Part shown: piece by piece, positions 9,166 to 21,473 of the stretch
How positions within the stretch are numbered: the first letter of the stretch is position 1
Layout of the letters: every line of letters begins with the position of its first letter
Source of the DNA: Amphiura filiformis
Lineage: Eukaryota > Echinodermata > Ophiuroidea > Amphilepidida > Amphiuridae
Reading direction: 5' to 3'
DNA: 64,000 nucleotides
Assembly (NCBI RefSeq): GCF_039555335.1
Contig: NC_092629.1
Coordinates: 4,669,912-4,733,911 of the forward strand
Made by a program: the position numbers and the translations under genes
Notes under the pieces: generated by a model
Seen by the model: the letters and a program-made list of their open reading frames with translations, nothing else
What the model was told of the DNA's origin: nothing
The model's database searches: none

Positions 9166-12135
9166 GATGTCGATAATTTTTTAAACTCTTTGGATGTCCC
9201 AAAATTGCCTGAAATTGATAAAACTTGCCTTGAAGAACCCCTTACTAAAAGTGAAGTTTTCCGCACAATTTCTTCCATGAATTTAAACCGAGCCCCTGGA
9301 TTTGATGGTTTCCCTATTGAATTTTACATTGTTTTCTGGATTGACATTGGTGACATGCTTTTGGATTCATTCAATTTTTCTTTTGAAGAGGGGATTATAT
9401 CCTTATCTCAGATGAACGGGATTGTAACACTTCTTCCCAAAAAAGATAAAGACCCACTTAATATTAGAAATTATAGGCCTATTTCATTACTTACAGTTGA
9501 TTACAAAATTATTGCCAAAACTATGGCAAATCGGTTGAAGAAATGTATGGGGGGTCTTATTCATGGTGATCAATCCGGTTTTTTAAAGGGCAGAAATATT
9601 GGCAATAATATCAGGCTTCTAAGGGTGGTGCAATAATTATGTGTACCCCGGGGTGAATTCTCAAAATGGTCTGCCAAAAATCGCCCCCCCCTCTCTGGCC
9701 GTGCCAAAAATCTTTGCCCCCCTTTTCGACGCGTGCCAAAAACCTTTGCCCCCCCTTTTGATGTGCCCAAAATCTTTGCCCCCCCCTTACACATGCAAGA
9801 TTTTGGGGAACCCAATTTAAAACCTTAAATTGTCTTATCATATAGTGCTGGCGCAGTGACAGGAAATTTTGCATATTTGAACGTGTTCCTAACGTTTTCC
9901 TACGCCTTTTAGGGCGTAATATAGAAGCAGTGCCCAAAATATCTGTGCCAAAATTGCTTGCCCCCTTTTGACCTGCCAAAAATCGCTTGACCCCCTTTTG
10001 ACCTGCCAAAAATGCTTGCCCCCCTTTTGGCCTGCCAAAAATCTTTGCCCCCCCTATAATTTACCCCCCCGGGGGGGGTACACATAATTATTGCACCACC
10101 CCTAATTGATATAATTGAATACACTGAAGTAAATGATTTGCCTGCAGCTATTCTGTTATTAGATATTGAAAAGGCATTCGATAGCGTTAGTCATGAGTTT
10201 CTTTTTAAAGTCCTTGAGCATTTTAACTTTGGCGATAATATTCTGAATTGGATTAAAACATTTTATTCTTGCAGGAAATCTTATGTTACTAACAATGGGT
10301 TCCTTACAAGTTCTATTGATATGTGCAGAGGGATATTTCAAGGGTGCCCAATCTCCCTTACATCTTTTTTGTTTATTATGGAGGTGCTCGCGATTGCCAT
10401 TAGGGGTAATCCCAATATCGGTGGAATTCCAATTGATGGTGAGTAGCTTAAATTATCTATGTTAGCTGATGATACCACCTGCTTCATTGATGGTGCTCTT
10501 GAATCATTTGACAACTTATTTTCAACTCTAGACATTTTCGCAACATGTTCAGGTTGTAAAATTAATTTACTTAAATCTGAAGCAATTTGGATTGGTTCAA
10601 AAAAGGGTGCTGCTACTTTTCCATTCCGAGATAAAGGATTGCAATGGAAAAATGACAAATTTAAATGTTTAGGTATTACATTCTCATTGGATATAAAATC
10701 TTTATATGAATTGAATTACAAACCAAAATTAGACCTTATCGAAAAAACTTTAAACTGCTGGAGGGCCAGGAATTTATCCCTTATTGGTAAAATTTCTGTT
10801 ATTAAATCCCTCATTTTGCCTCAATTTTTATATCTCTTTTCAGTGCTGTGTATCAAAGTTCCTAATCTGTTTTTAAGAAACTAAATTCTATTTTTTATAA
10901 ATTTATCTGGAATGGTGGAAATGATCGGGTTAAAAGGTCAATCTTATGCCTTGGTTATGGATCAGGCGGACTCAAAATGGTTGACCCGTTTACTTTTGCC
11001 CAGTCACAAAAAATGACATGGGTTAAACATTTATTGGATGATAGTTATTTTTGTACATGGAAATCAATTGAATTATCTGCCCTTAAATGCTTCCATTCAG
11101 ATACAAATCTTCTTTGGAAAGCTTATGCCCCAGAAAAAGTTCTTACACAGCTCAAGAATACTCAAATTTCTGATTCGCTTCGATCTTGGTATTATTTTAG
11201 GGATATGGCAGCTCAAGATCTTGGCTTTGAATTGAACGAATTGAAATTACAGGGGGGAATTTGGTATAATAAACATGTCCGCACCAAATCAAAACAGTAT
11301 TTCTACTATGCAGCCTGGTATGAAAGAGGAATTTATAATATAATATTACTGATTTGCTCTATACTGACACTCCCACTCCAGTTCTGAAGTCTTTTGATGA
11401 TCTAATTATTGAATTTGATATCCCTTATAGAGACAGGAGGAAATACAATACATTGGTTAATAGTATTGTTGAAAGGGAATTGCTTGATGATGCCACTGTT
11501 GAAGATTGTGATTTTTAAATATATTTTCAAGCAATATTCTGTTGGCACCTAAAGTCCCTCGTTATTGTTACCAAATTATGGTTGACAAATCACCTCCTGA
11601 TAAAGCTCAACTGTATTGGGATGAATTGCTTAATGATAATAGTAATGAGGAGGCTATGGATTGGGAGTGGGAAAATATTCACTCTCGTAATTTTTCTTGT
11701 ACCATTGAGACACAATTAAGAGCATTTTATTCCAAAGTTTTTCATCGGGCTATTGCACTTAATAAGTTCCTTCATAAAATTGGGAGAAAGGATTCACCTC
11801 TATGTTCCTTATGTGATAAATATCCTGAGACCATTTTACATATATTTTGTGATTGTGAAAAAGTAAATCCCATTTGGCAGGCTCTTCAAAATTTTATTAA
11901 TATGAAACTGCATTCTGACTACAATTTCAACCAGATTGATGTAATGTTTGGTGTACCGGATGAACCCTTTTTTTTTTTTTTTTTTTTATGCTACAAATTT
12001 TTTATTTACAAATGTAAATTCCAAAATGTCTCTCCCTCGTTTAGTGGTCTTAAATCCTTTATCATTATCAAACGTAAGATTGAGTATCAAATTGCTTTGA
12101 AAAAGGAAACTATCTCAACACTTCCGTAAATGGAG
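9166..12135 (+). pseudogene. Broken LINE ORF2: reverse transcriptase and C-terminal zinc knuckle
   Basis: The order of motifs is that of an L1/Tx1-type ORF2 without its endonuclease. RAPGFDGFPIEFY and NYRPISLLTVDYKIIAK are fingers motifs; DQSGFLKGRNIGNNIRLL follows. LLLDIEKAFDSV is motif A, FQGCPIS is motif B and LADDTTCF is motif C with the catalytic DD. CSLCDKYPETILHIFCDCEK is the zf-RVT-like CCHC knuckle near the C-terminus. Breaks: the insertion at 9623, an in-frame TAG at 10444-10446 just before motif C, frameshifts near 10875, 11340 and 11515-11540, and the T20 run. The parts before and after the nested insert are in register once the insert and one duplicate are disregarded. No functional enzyme can be made. 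Confidence 0.9.
9623..10101. mobile_element. 479-bp inverted-repeat element inside the LINE RT
   Basis: The ends GGGTGGTGCAATAATTATGT and ACATAATTATTGCACCACCC are perfect inverted repeats, continuing into GTACCCC/GGGGTAC. CTAA occurs at 9619-9622 and again at 10102-10105, giving a 3- or 4-bp duplication (TAA or CTAA). The interior is an array of the short motif GCCAAAAATC(T)TTGCCCCCCTTTT, in both halves of the element. GGG-type ends with a TAA duplication suggest a PIF/Harbinger-like MITE. Confidence 0.85.
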
Positions 12136-12444
12136 TGTTGATTTTGATTTCACTTTTTGGTTGTAAATGTACTGTTTATAAATCACCTTTTACATGCTCT
12201 TCCTGTACATGTACATGTAATTTAAGTATGCCCACTTTTGTGGTGGCAGGTAAATCTTGTATGTTCGCATGGTTCAATCTGATATGTTTGGTCACAGAAC
12301 TTTTGTGTATGTTTGATGTCAATTTGTGATTTGATTGATGTTTAATGATTTATGTATACTTGTTCTAATTTTGTCCAATCATGTGTTTGTGGTTTGCTTT
12401 TTTCAATAAAAACACAATGACAAAAAAACAACTTACCTAACACT

Positions 12445-12930
12445 ATCAGGACTGACTATGATCACTATAATGTAACACAAATGTTTAATGCAGAAAAGCA
12501 GAGAATATATCTGTAACGAAAAAACAAATACGTTCATTATTTATTTAATTGTTATTATTTCAATGTTTTACAAACGTAATCGGACTTTTTGACCCGGGGG
12601 GGGGGGGGCACATAAACAATTTGGCGGGTATGTTCTCCCGGAATTTTGATGATGTGGTGGTCTTTGGGAGCTAACGGCGTACCGGTAAAAGGGGGTCATT
12701 TGGAGCTGCGAATGAGTAAAATGGGAACTTTTGGAGCTGAAAACAGTCAAATGTAAGGGTCTTTCTTGGCTTTCTGGTTAATGGTTGAAAATCGCCTAAA
12801 AACCATGGGGCGATTTAAATTTATTAATAACAGTTATTAAATCCTTGGATACCACTAATACACGAGGGTACCCATAATGCAGCATTGACCCAAGTTTGGT
12901 TGCATTAGGAATTAAACTGTTCATATGAGG
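12445..12930. other. Spacer with a G12 run, no gene seen
   Basis: Contains a long G tract near 12597-12608 and T/A-rich sequence. 'acggcgtaccggtaaaagggggtcat' and the neighbouring phrases resemble mobile-element tails, but ends could not be defined. Confidence 0.35.
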
Positions 12931-13645
12931 CCAAATTTACAAGAAAATCCAAAAACTTGACTCTAAATGTTGACTGTACCCACCAAGTTTCATGCCCATA
13001 TGACAATTTTTTACTAATTTGACATCAGATGACCCCTGGGTAGCCCCAGATGACCCCAAAATGACCTTCCAAAAATTTGGCTCTAAATATTGATTGTATC
13101 CACAGAGTTTCCTGCCCATATGTTAGTTTGTACTAATTTGACCTCAGATAACCCCTGGATGACCTCTGATGACCCCGAAATGACCTAAAAATTTGGCCCT
13201 GAATGTTGATGGTACCCACCAAGTTCCATGCCCATACGACAGTTTTTCAGTACTAATTTGACCTCAGATGACCCCTGGGTGACCCCAGATGACCCCAAAA
13301 TGACCTTCCAAAAATTTGGCTCTCAATGTTGACTGTTCCCACCAAGTTCCATGCCCATACGAAAGTGACCCCAGCTGACCACAAAATGACCTTCCAAAGA
13401 TTTGGCCCTAACTGTTGATGGTACCCACAAAATTTCATGCCCATACGGCAGTTTTTACTAATTTGACCTCAGATGACCCCTGGTTGACCCCAGATGACCC
13501 CAAAATGACCTTCCAAAAATTTGGCTCTAATTGTTGACTGTAGGCTACCTACCAAGTTACATGCCCATAGGATTTGAACTGTTCATATGAGACTAAATTT
13601 ACAATTTGACCTCAAATGACCTTTGACCTCAGTATATGACCTTCA
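12931..13645. repeat. About 120-bp satellite, six degenerate units
   Basis: Units recur about every 90-120 bp. Each has CTCTAAATGTTGACTGTACC, CACCAAGTTTCATGCCCATA, then TTTGACCTCAGATGACCCC, then CCCAAAATGACCTTCCAAAA. The TGACC-rich half and the CACCAAGTT half are shared with satellites at 38.5, 41.7-44.8 and 60.1-64.0 kb, so one superfamily is scattered through the window. Short minus-strand frames here are repeat artefacts. Confidence 0.85.
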
Positions 13646-13943
13646 ACCCCACCCAAAAAGTATCCAGGGTTTCTGACCATGACTCACCTATCCTGAAAAT
13701 CTGGAGTCAATCCGCCCATCCATGTCCGAGATACAGCATCCGGACGGAAGCACGGACATTGCAGAAGTTCAATGAAACATGAAATTTGATCTGAAACACT
13801 AGTAGTAAGTTATTCAGAACATGCAGAAGGTCAATAGCTTTCATATCAAAATTGATTAGCTCTGCACCATGCACACCCTTGGTCAGGGGCCCCTGATCTA
13901 CTTTCGCCCCGGGCACCCTGGCACAGTGTCTTCGACCCTATAT
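13646..13943. other. Satellite tail and left part of a dispersed repeat
   Basis: 'ccgagatacagcatccggacggaagcacggac' ends the satellite, comparable to the 'cgaagcgcgg..cggacagacagac' tails in the 60-64 kb array. GCACAGTGTCTTCGACCC at about 13921 matches GCACAGTGTCATCGCCCC at about 21474, which marks the left half of the dispersed repeat that the 13944-17283 element interrupts. Confidence 0.5.
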
Positions 13944-14644
13944 CAGTTCGGGGGCACTGCTAATTCAAAGACGTCTCTGATATCAAAGACGGGTCAGTGA
14001 TTTCACATACGGGGTCTGTGAAATCACATATGTCGTGCTTTTTTTACAGTTTGGGGCTAGATGCAGCATATCGGAAAGAAGGTGACTGTATCGGAATATG
14101 CTTTCCTATGTTTAGCAAATATCTGCCTGTGCAAACATCATATCTGTCTGTGCAAATTCTGACAAATGGTCCCAGAAAACACTTAGATTGGCAAAATCGA
14201 GCCATATCCAACGTTTTGAAGTAACAAAAATCCCAAGTCATGGGGGAGTGAATATTTTGGCAAGGCAAAAAAGGAGGAACAATGAATTTTGGACAGTCAA
14301 CGGGGGAGGGAGCGATTTTTGGCACGCATTGTGGCGGCAACTTTTCAAAAATATATTCAAAAATGACTTGAAAAATGGTAGGCCCCTACGGAAACGTTCA
14401 GGCCTAACCTCGCGGCCTGACTCTCGCACACGTGCATGGGATGAATTCGGAGAAATATGGACACTTGTATTTTATTGATAGGGGTAGGGTTATGTTATGA
14501 TTAGGTGGCTCAAAATAGATCAACAAATTACGGTAAACCAGGCGCGTGCCCACGCCTGCAGCCCCGGGTCTTAATAAAAAATGAGGGAGACAGAGAGAGA
14601 AAGAGAGAAGGGAGAGGGAGGGAGAGGAAGGGGAGTGATAGAGC

Positions 14645-14882
14645 AGTGGCATAGCCAGGCCCGTTTTTTTTTTGCGGGGTGCTGATTTTGAAAAAGTGTT
14701 TCATTTTTTACCAGGGGCGATTTTGTAAAAAGTGGACCTTCTTCACAAACTTTGGACCTTTTTTTGACTAAAAAAACATAAAAAACATATTTTTTTGCTC
14801 ACTACGGTCGTAAATTAGGATTTTTTGAGGACTTTTGCCCCACCGCACGGCCCCACTCTGCGTACGGGCCTGGGCATAGCCA
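14645..14882. mobile_element. Possible small inverted-repeat element
   Basis: CAGTGGCATAGCCAGGCCCG at the left and CGGGCCTGGGCATAGCCAGTG at the right are imperfect inverted repeats around a T-rich core. No duplication found, so this is tentative. Confidence 0.3.
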
Positions 14883-15805
14883 GTGGGGCAGTATAGTGCC
14901 CCCTACAAAAATTGAAGGGCGGAAAAGGGAGGGAAAAGAAAAAGGTCTACTTTTTCGGTCTGATTTCCCAAAAATTGAAAGAAATAACCCGACAACTGAA
15001 AACATATATAAAATAACTGCCAATACCGGAACGAAAATGTTACAAAAATCAGGACAAAATATTAGCAAAACTGGGTTGAAAATTTTGTTTTGCCACAGCC
15101 ACCAGGCTCATTTCAATATCCGGGGATTTTAGGCAAACGAAAGGGGAAAAGTGGAAAGAAAACAAGAAGAAACGAGGAAGAGTAGGCCTACGTTCTGAGT
15201 CATTGCGCATCATAATTATGTTCATGCTTGAAATTTGTGACGGGAAGTCGCATCCACTGGAAATCCATTCTAAAATACATATTATGCATTATCATGACAT
15301 GGTTATATGGCCTATAGGCTATGCTTAATCATGATGGTCGGAAAAATAAGTTAATAGGCCTAATAGGGGCCTAATGCAAAATGATGCACCAATTGGCTTT
15401 TAGTTTGAGGATAATATTCCCCTCACAAGTCGGATCCGTTGAAATCTGTTATGCCCAAAATAATACGAATAATAAGTGTAAACTTTTACACCAAATGACT
15501 TTATTGTGCCTTTCATAACTTTTTGAAAATAATTCTCCAACTTCTGAGGGAGCACATCCCCCTCAGGCACCCTTCTCCGTCAAAAAAGAAAAGGCTAACT
15601 TGCATTTATCCATATAGGCCTAATTGAGCAGGTTTATACCCATGCAGATGTCAGGTCCGCAGGAAATTTGTTAGGAATTATAGGCCTATCTTTCATAGAT
15701 ATAATGACTATAGGCCTATTATAGCACACCCCCCTCAAGCAAAACAGAAAAGCCTAAACTTAGGCTGAATTGAAGGAATTATTGAGCACGAGTGTTAAAT
15801 ATAGG

Positions 15806-16786
15806 CGGAGACTGGGGTAATTGTGGCCCCAGGGTAATTGTGGCCCCTTTGTCTTTATCAGGGTGTCTTTATACTAAGCATTGGTCTAGGTGACTTAACT
15901 TTGTATTGTATGAAAGAGTGGTCTTTATGTTACTGTTTGGTGAAAAAATATTCAAATAGCATTAAAATTTTTATGAGGGGGTCTAATTCGCGGAGCGACA
16001 TCGCATAAATGGCTCTAAAAAAGTGGCAAGTCCACTTTTTATTCATAGGGTTGGTGCTTATTGGTTGTATCACTGACTATTTTGTATGTGTTTGACATGA
16101 AAGGTAATCATAACAGTTCCCATTGATATAACAATTTTATTAAAAAATTGTTTATATAATGAGCTAAATTTGCATATTATGTAATACCCGGCTTGGGGTA
16201 AATGTGGCCCCTGTTCATGTCTTAAGCAAATTACTTGCATCTGACCCCCTAAAAAGCTATTTTGGTCATTAATCTGTTATATGTTAATCAAATTAGCCAT
16301 TTGGGGTCATTATTGAAACAAAAAGACATATTTAGTATGTTTTCAAGTCAAAACAAGGAAGTATAATGAACAGTCAGATCCGGCCGCAGTTTCGGCATGC
16401 AAAAATTAGCATAATAACAAGTATTTTACAAAATGCCTTAAAATGCCTTTTTATGGTAAATAAACCAGTCCAAATGGCCTAGAATTATCGCAATGACTAT
16501 AAAACATGCTATTAATAGTTATCAGGAAGAACTGGATTCACAATACTCTTTAAATTCTTTATTTTGTTCAGGGACCACAATTACCCCGCTTGGGGTAATT
16601 GTGGCCCCTTAAAACATTATGTTAATTATTATGCAAATTGCAATATATTTTCCAATTATATTTATCACATCTTATAGGTACCCATTGCCTCTATCCACTC
16701 ATGCAGAAATTCTACTTCTCCAGTTCATACTTACAGAATTACATGGTAAAAATGCAAAAGGGGGCCACAATTACCCCAGTTTCCCC
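15806..16786. mobile_element. Nested foldback element with TGGGGTAATTGTGGCCCC ends
   Basis: The left end GGAGACTGGGGTAATTGTGG is complementary to the right end CCACAATTACCCCAGTTTCC. The phrase GGGGTAAxTGTGGCCCC recurs inside, at the left end, near 16196 and twice near 16570-16610 in opposite directions. AT-rich core without ORF. Nested in the 13944-17283 element. Confidence 0.7.
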
Positions 16787-17283
16787 TAAGCCTAAAACTA
16801 AAATTCGCGGTTCAGTTGGAAATCTGTAAAAAAATATATGCTCCGAAAATAACCAATAAACAGTTTTGATGTGTCCGGAGAATTGAAAGTCTGCAAAATG
16901 TCGTCGAGGGAGCAAAGTTATTCTGCAGCATTTAAGCTCAATTATGAAAAAGAGCAACATTTTTTAGCATTCTCCGATTTCTCACGTTCACTAGAAAGAG
17001 TGTATCCCGAGCCCGCGATTTAATTCATAAATTGAATAGTAAAATTAGCAGGAGCTAGCAGGCACTTGGGCTAGCTACAACCCTGATCATGCTGATTAGG
17101 CCTACTCGCAAAATTATTCCCGTTGCGCCAGTTCACGTTTACAATATCGTTTGCGGCTGGGTTTTGAGACTAGGGAGTATGTGATTTATGAGACGTCTTT
17201 GAATTATGATACTGTCAGGTGACTCGGCACTGAAGAGTCTTTGATATCAGAGACGTCTTTGAATTAGCAGTGCCCCCGAACTG

Positions 17284-17860
17284 ATATCTTCATGGCAGGA
17301 ATCGCCATGGTAGGTTAAATCCACAGCCACGATTAGCCATTTGGTTCAAACCTTTAAAGCTCTTTTAAACTAATAATTAGTCGAGGGACATAACTAAGGC
17401 TACTCACAATAGCCGGGTAATCGATCTTGGTTGTGCGTGATTAAGCTTGTATAGGGGGCCTACCCCATTGAGGTCAATGGTCATCGACTTTTATACTGCC
17501 TACAGTGAGTGCAGCTGTAGGCCTACTACACGCTGCACGCTGTAGTCCATAACAGGACCAACGCAATATAAAATGGTCAAATTTTGAGTTCAAAGCGCAC
17601 GGCCAATTTTCAAAGCGCATTCTAGCGACTATCATATCTGTTCAACACGTATTTCCAAGTTTATGAGACCAAATCTGGTTTCTTGAGAAAAAAATCATGA
17701 CGGGAGATATTCATCATTTTCTAACCCGGTATCAGAAGATTTTCGTCTGATATCAAAATCGTGCATAGCAATTCACGTGTATCGATCCCGTGTATTCATT
17801 TTAGTGTCCCTTCTGCACCAAATAATTATTAGCCAGGCGGTGTCGGTGTGCCTGGACCAA
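17284..17860. repeat. Dispersed repeat copy 1 (right half)
   Basis: Closely related to 21494-22055 over several hundred bases: GATATCTTCATGGCAG, AATCGCCATGGTAGGTT, CGACTATCATATCTGTTCAA, GGGAGATATTCATCATTTTC, CACGTGTATCGATCCCG and TAATTATTAGCCAGGCG occur in the same order. It is the host sequence interrupted by the 13944-17283 element. No ORF. It may be part of an older transposon or a segmental duplicate. Confidence 0.75.
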
Positions 17861-18048
17861 AGTATTAGTTACGCCACTGTGGCGATTTTAGAGTCATTTG
17901 GGCAAAAAATGCGCGACAAACACAAACCGACCCACTATCAGAAAAAATGGTTTTAAAATCTGTCCTTTGTATGGAACCTCAACGGCTCTGTAACGAAGTT
18001 AAACGAACCAAAAAGGTTATATAAAGGCCCAAACTGGTTTTACAAAGG
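17861..18048. other. Short spacer with a solo hAT-like end
   Basis: ATTAGTTACGCCACTG near 17868 resembles the right end of CAGTGGCGTA-type hAT MITEs seen elsewhere in the window, but no partner end was found. Confidence 0.3.
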
Positions 18049-18055
18049 GTTAAAG

Positions 18056-20692
18056 TAGGGGGGGGGGGGGGGTGATCTCTGACCAAAGTTTATAAATACT
18101 TGTGGAAATCATTGTAGTGACATTGTGTGAGTGGGAAAATTACCTTTATTTCGTTCAATTTGGGCATTTTACCCCCTGGACATGGCTTCTTAAGTTTTCC
18201 CGTTTTTGCCCATTTTAGTGCATTGTAATGCATAGCGTTGTTAGCTGATAATAGATTATGGGTGGCTTCAAAACGCAACTGCCGTGGCGGTTGAACCGCA
18301 TTCCATATTGTTAGAACAATATAGAAACAGGCCCTAACAGGGTCGAACCGGGCGGAACTAGCAACTGGCGGATGAGTTTGGAAGCCCTCCCTATTAATAA
18401 TGTGAACTTATGATTATTGTTTTCAGTGCTCTCAGACTAATGAATAACAAGAATCGGCACAGCATTTATAAAAATAAATTGAACAAAACTTTGTTACTGT
18501 TGGTATAAGGGAGTGTCCAGAGATGTTTTTATGATAGGGGTTACTTGGATTATGAATTTTAATCTCTTTAGGGACCGAAGAAAAATTCACATATTTTTTT
18601 CAGGGCCCCCCTTTCGGACCTAACATTATTTTCAGGGTCCCCCTCTTTGGCCATGAAAATTAACATCAACTCCATAGAAAATAGTGTAAACTCATGTTCT
18701 ACGAGAAAATTAAGGTGATATTTTTAAAGGCCCCCCTTCAGAGGGATACAAAAATTCAGGGCCCCTTTTTTGCATCAGGCCCCCCTGTTACAATTGTTTG
18801 TGAACGGTCCCTTATTATAGTTTAGCTAATGCGGCCACCTTTTTAAGGTTCAAAACATCTTGGCTCCAACCCCTTCCACAACAGTATTATTTTAAAAACA
18901 CTTCCTAAATGAAGAAAATCACTGTAGGGAATCGTAGGTAGTGGGATGTAAACAAAAAAACGTTCAGGGGGTGGAGATAACTTGTACATCAGCGTGGGTA
19001 ACCACCCACTTTACGCCGGTTCCGAAGGTGGCCATGAGGTTGAAACAAATCCAAGAAAAGAGACCATGAAGATCTGTAAAATTGTTAATCTGAGACCCGT
19101 GATGGGCAATTTTACCCTGTTGATTTTACCTTTTTTCAATTATTTTAAGCCATTTTACTGACCTTTTTGTTCAGTTTTGATCACGATTTAACATCAAAGA
19201 TACCACTCTAACAGTCCTTTTAATTTTATACACTATCCAACAAAATTAATTTAATCCAGATAATTCAATACACTATTTGAGACTTGCAGAGACCTACAAC
19301 GAATTTGACATTGTCCTTTTTTTAATGTGAGAGGTTACCTGACCAGAACACAGAGTTACCCCCCCCCCCCCCCCCATCATGTCCATCAGCCTGTTGGGGT
19401 GGAGGTGGGACTGATCATATTCTTGAAATTACATTGGTGTAATTATCCATTGTAATCAGTTAAAAAGCAGAACTGTCTTTAAAAAAGACAACACCACAGA
19501 TGAATCACCACAATCATTTTACATTAATATTTCTAAATGTCTGGAATAGGCCTACTGGTAATTAGACAAAATAAATAGCCTGTGGGTAATACCGGTATTT
19601 CTTGGTAAATACCACCAAAGACATACATGTAGTGTATCAATGTACTCACAGCCAATTATCACACATGATGTGCCGCTCTCTAGAACTGGTCTCCTACACC
19701 TGTATGTAAATCTTTTGAACACCTGACTACTATCAGTAGAACTTTGACCTCTTGGTGTCATTTTAATGCTATTTTGTTGATTGGATTGTCAAAATGTAAT
19801 CAATTTGAATGTGTCAGGTGTCAATCTGGACTGAAATGGAGTCATTTGCTAGATTTTCTTGATACAGCAAATTTCATCCATAAACAAAACATATATCAAC
19901 CAATTTCATATCTGCCTAAATTCTTCAAGCAGAATAAACAACCTCAACCCTGTTTTTGAAATAGCCACATCTTGATGGCCATCACAAGAAAGTCATGAAT
20001 ATGCAAGTAGATCTCTAGCTATTGCCAACTTGGGAACTTGTATACTTGTAGCCCAATGTCGTCACAGTATATCACCCAGTTTGGGTTCATGGTCTCGAAA
20101 TCATTGGAATAAAAATTGTTTACTTCAAATGTGGGGCATAAAAACCTAATTCTATTATTTACATTTATAAAGTTATACCAATGTGGGCAACTTTTTCAAG
20201 GTATAGAGACTTGATTCAAGATGCAGTACACCCAAATTAAGTGTAAATTCCTTATTATACCGTGTGGCGGAAAAAACAAAAAGCATTGCGTGCAACCTTC
20301 CATGCTTGTTGGTGCAACCCACAAAAGACATCTATGTTATGACGTCATTGAGACTTCAAATTAAATGGGGTGTTGGATTTTTTTTTAAATATCAAAAGAA
20401 TGAAAATACTCTCCGATATACATTGATACCAATTTATAAAATATTTAATGATAAGTGATGTTAAAAGAATAACATGGAAAGAATAATGGTTAACCTGGTT
20501 GTAATTGGCCTTATAGTCCTATACCGAAACATGCAAAAAAAACCTCAATATCTTCAGACCCCATGTCCAGGGGGTAAAATAACCGAATCGGATGCAACAA
20601 AAGGCATTTTCCCACTAATACAATGCCACTACAACTATTTCCACAAGTTTTGAAATAATATCTCACAAAGTGATTCAGAGATCACCCCTCTA
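18056..20692. mobile_element. 2.64-kb TIR element with a 7-bp duplication GTTAAAG
   Basis: GTTAAAG at 18049-18055 and at 20693-20699 flanks the element. The ends are long imperfect inverted repeats of about 120 bp: TGATCTCTGA, ACTTGTGGAAAT, AGTGGGAAAAT and TTTTACCCCCTGGACATGG on the left recur complemented at 20567-20690. A run of about 17 G lies at the left end. The interior lacks a transposase. It holds a 'gggagtgtccag...acggtccct' segment (18510-18815), a C17 run near 19361 and short ORFs with no recognisable domains. Probably non-autonomous. Confidence 0.8.
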
Positions 20693-20699
20693 GTTAAAG

Positions 20700-21473
20700 C
20701 AGGATCTGTGGTTAAAGTCAAAAACATATTAAAGAACATAAGGGTTCTTTCAGTTTAAAGAACTTTTTTTCTTGAGGGATATAGCTAGGCGCGCTTTGCG
20801 AGAATTTGTTCCATTTCATGATCGTTTCTTAGCACCCAAGAAATTTGTGCCCCCGGTTGCTGAAGTTCTGTATACGCGCCTGCATACGACAAAAACTTCT
20901 TAAAAGCTATTTTAGAACCTTTATTTCGGAGAGTGTATACTTCAAGGTCCGTCCGCCAGAAGAACTGGGTTTTTTTCTGTCACCGATAATTAAAAGAATA
21001 AACTGTTCGGTTAAATAAATTATAGCTAGCAATAACACTTACCTTATGGCTAGAATACCGTGACTTTGGATGGACTTGTCCCAGAGACACACCGCGCTGT
21101 TGCTGAGCAGGAGATTAGCGCAACTGTGATCGATTTCGGGTTTATTTTGGCATTTATATGAACATTTCAACACTATTTAAAAATAAAGTGTTATGCATAA
21201 TTTTTTTTTATGATGCAAGTGCAATAGCTGCCATGTGTAGCATGTGTAAGGTGAGTACAATATTATGCGTGTAAACTCACAGGACAGCTATTGCACTTAG
21301 CCCTACCCACTTCTGGCACTGAGCAGTCGCTATGTCATCCCATTGGCTGAATGAACTAAACGTGCATCACCTGAACTGCAAGGATGAAATGTCAACGCCC
21401 ATTTGGAAACTATCCCATTCATCCCGGCCATTCATGCCATTGGTTCATTGCATCAGTGGAGTGGCTGACGGGG
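20700..21473. other. Spacer with one hairpin and a possible orphan exon end
   Basis: A 14-bp inverted pair AAGTGCAATAGCTG/CAGCTATTGCACTT lies at 21217-21230 and 21285-21298. On the minus strand, CCATAAG followed by GTAAGTGTT (about 21040-21050) is an excellent donor consensus preceded by a GC-richer 80-bp stretch. It could be the edge of a non-coding exon, but no partner exon was found. Confidence 0.3.

Larger units (their letters stand above)
9166..12428 (+). mobile_element. 5'-truncated L1/Tx1-like LINE with a 16-bp target duplication
   Basis: A perfect 16-bp direct repeat, CAACTTACCTAACACT, lies at 9150-9165 and 12429-12444. It is the target site duplication expected from target-primed reverse transcription. 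The insert starts just upstream of the reverse transcriptase domain (5' truncation). It ends with a poly-A signal AATAAA (12405-12410) and a short ACAAAAAAA tail. It contains one nested element (9623-10101). A run of 20 T at 11968-11987 interrupts the coding part near its end. Dead on arrival, then decayed. Confidence 0.93.
13944..17283. mobile_element. 3.34-kb non-autonomous TIR element with a perfect 47-bp inverted end
   Basis: The left end, CAGTTCGGGGGCACTGC and onward, is matched base for base over 47 bp by the reverse complement of the right end (17237-17283). ATAT flanks it on both sides (13940-13943; 17284-17287). The same target sequence, uninterrupted, occurs as a paralogous empty site at about 21474-21560 (...CCCCGATATCTTCAT...). 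The interior has no transposase. It holds a nested foldback element (15806-16786), purine-rich and C-rich stretches and many TAGGCCTA motifs. The short duplication and CAG end do not let me name a superfamily. Confidence 0.85.

Noticed and set aside
13140-13180. Second hammerhead candidate (CTGATGA...GAAA in the satellite)
   Set aside because: Only four bases separate CTGATGA from GAAA, so there is no stem II; flanks do not pair as stem I.
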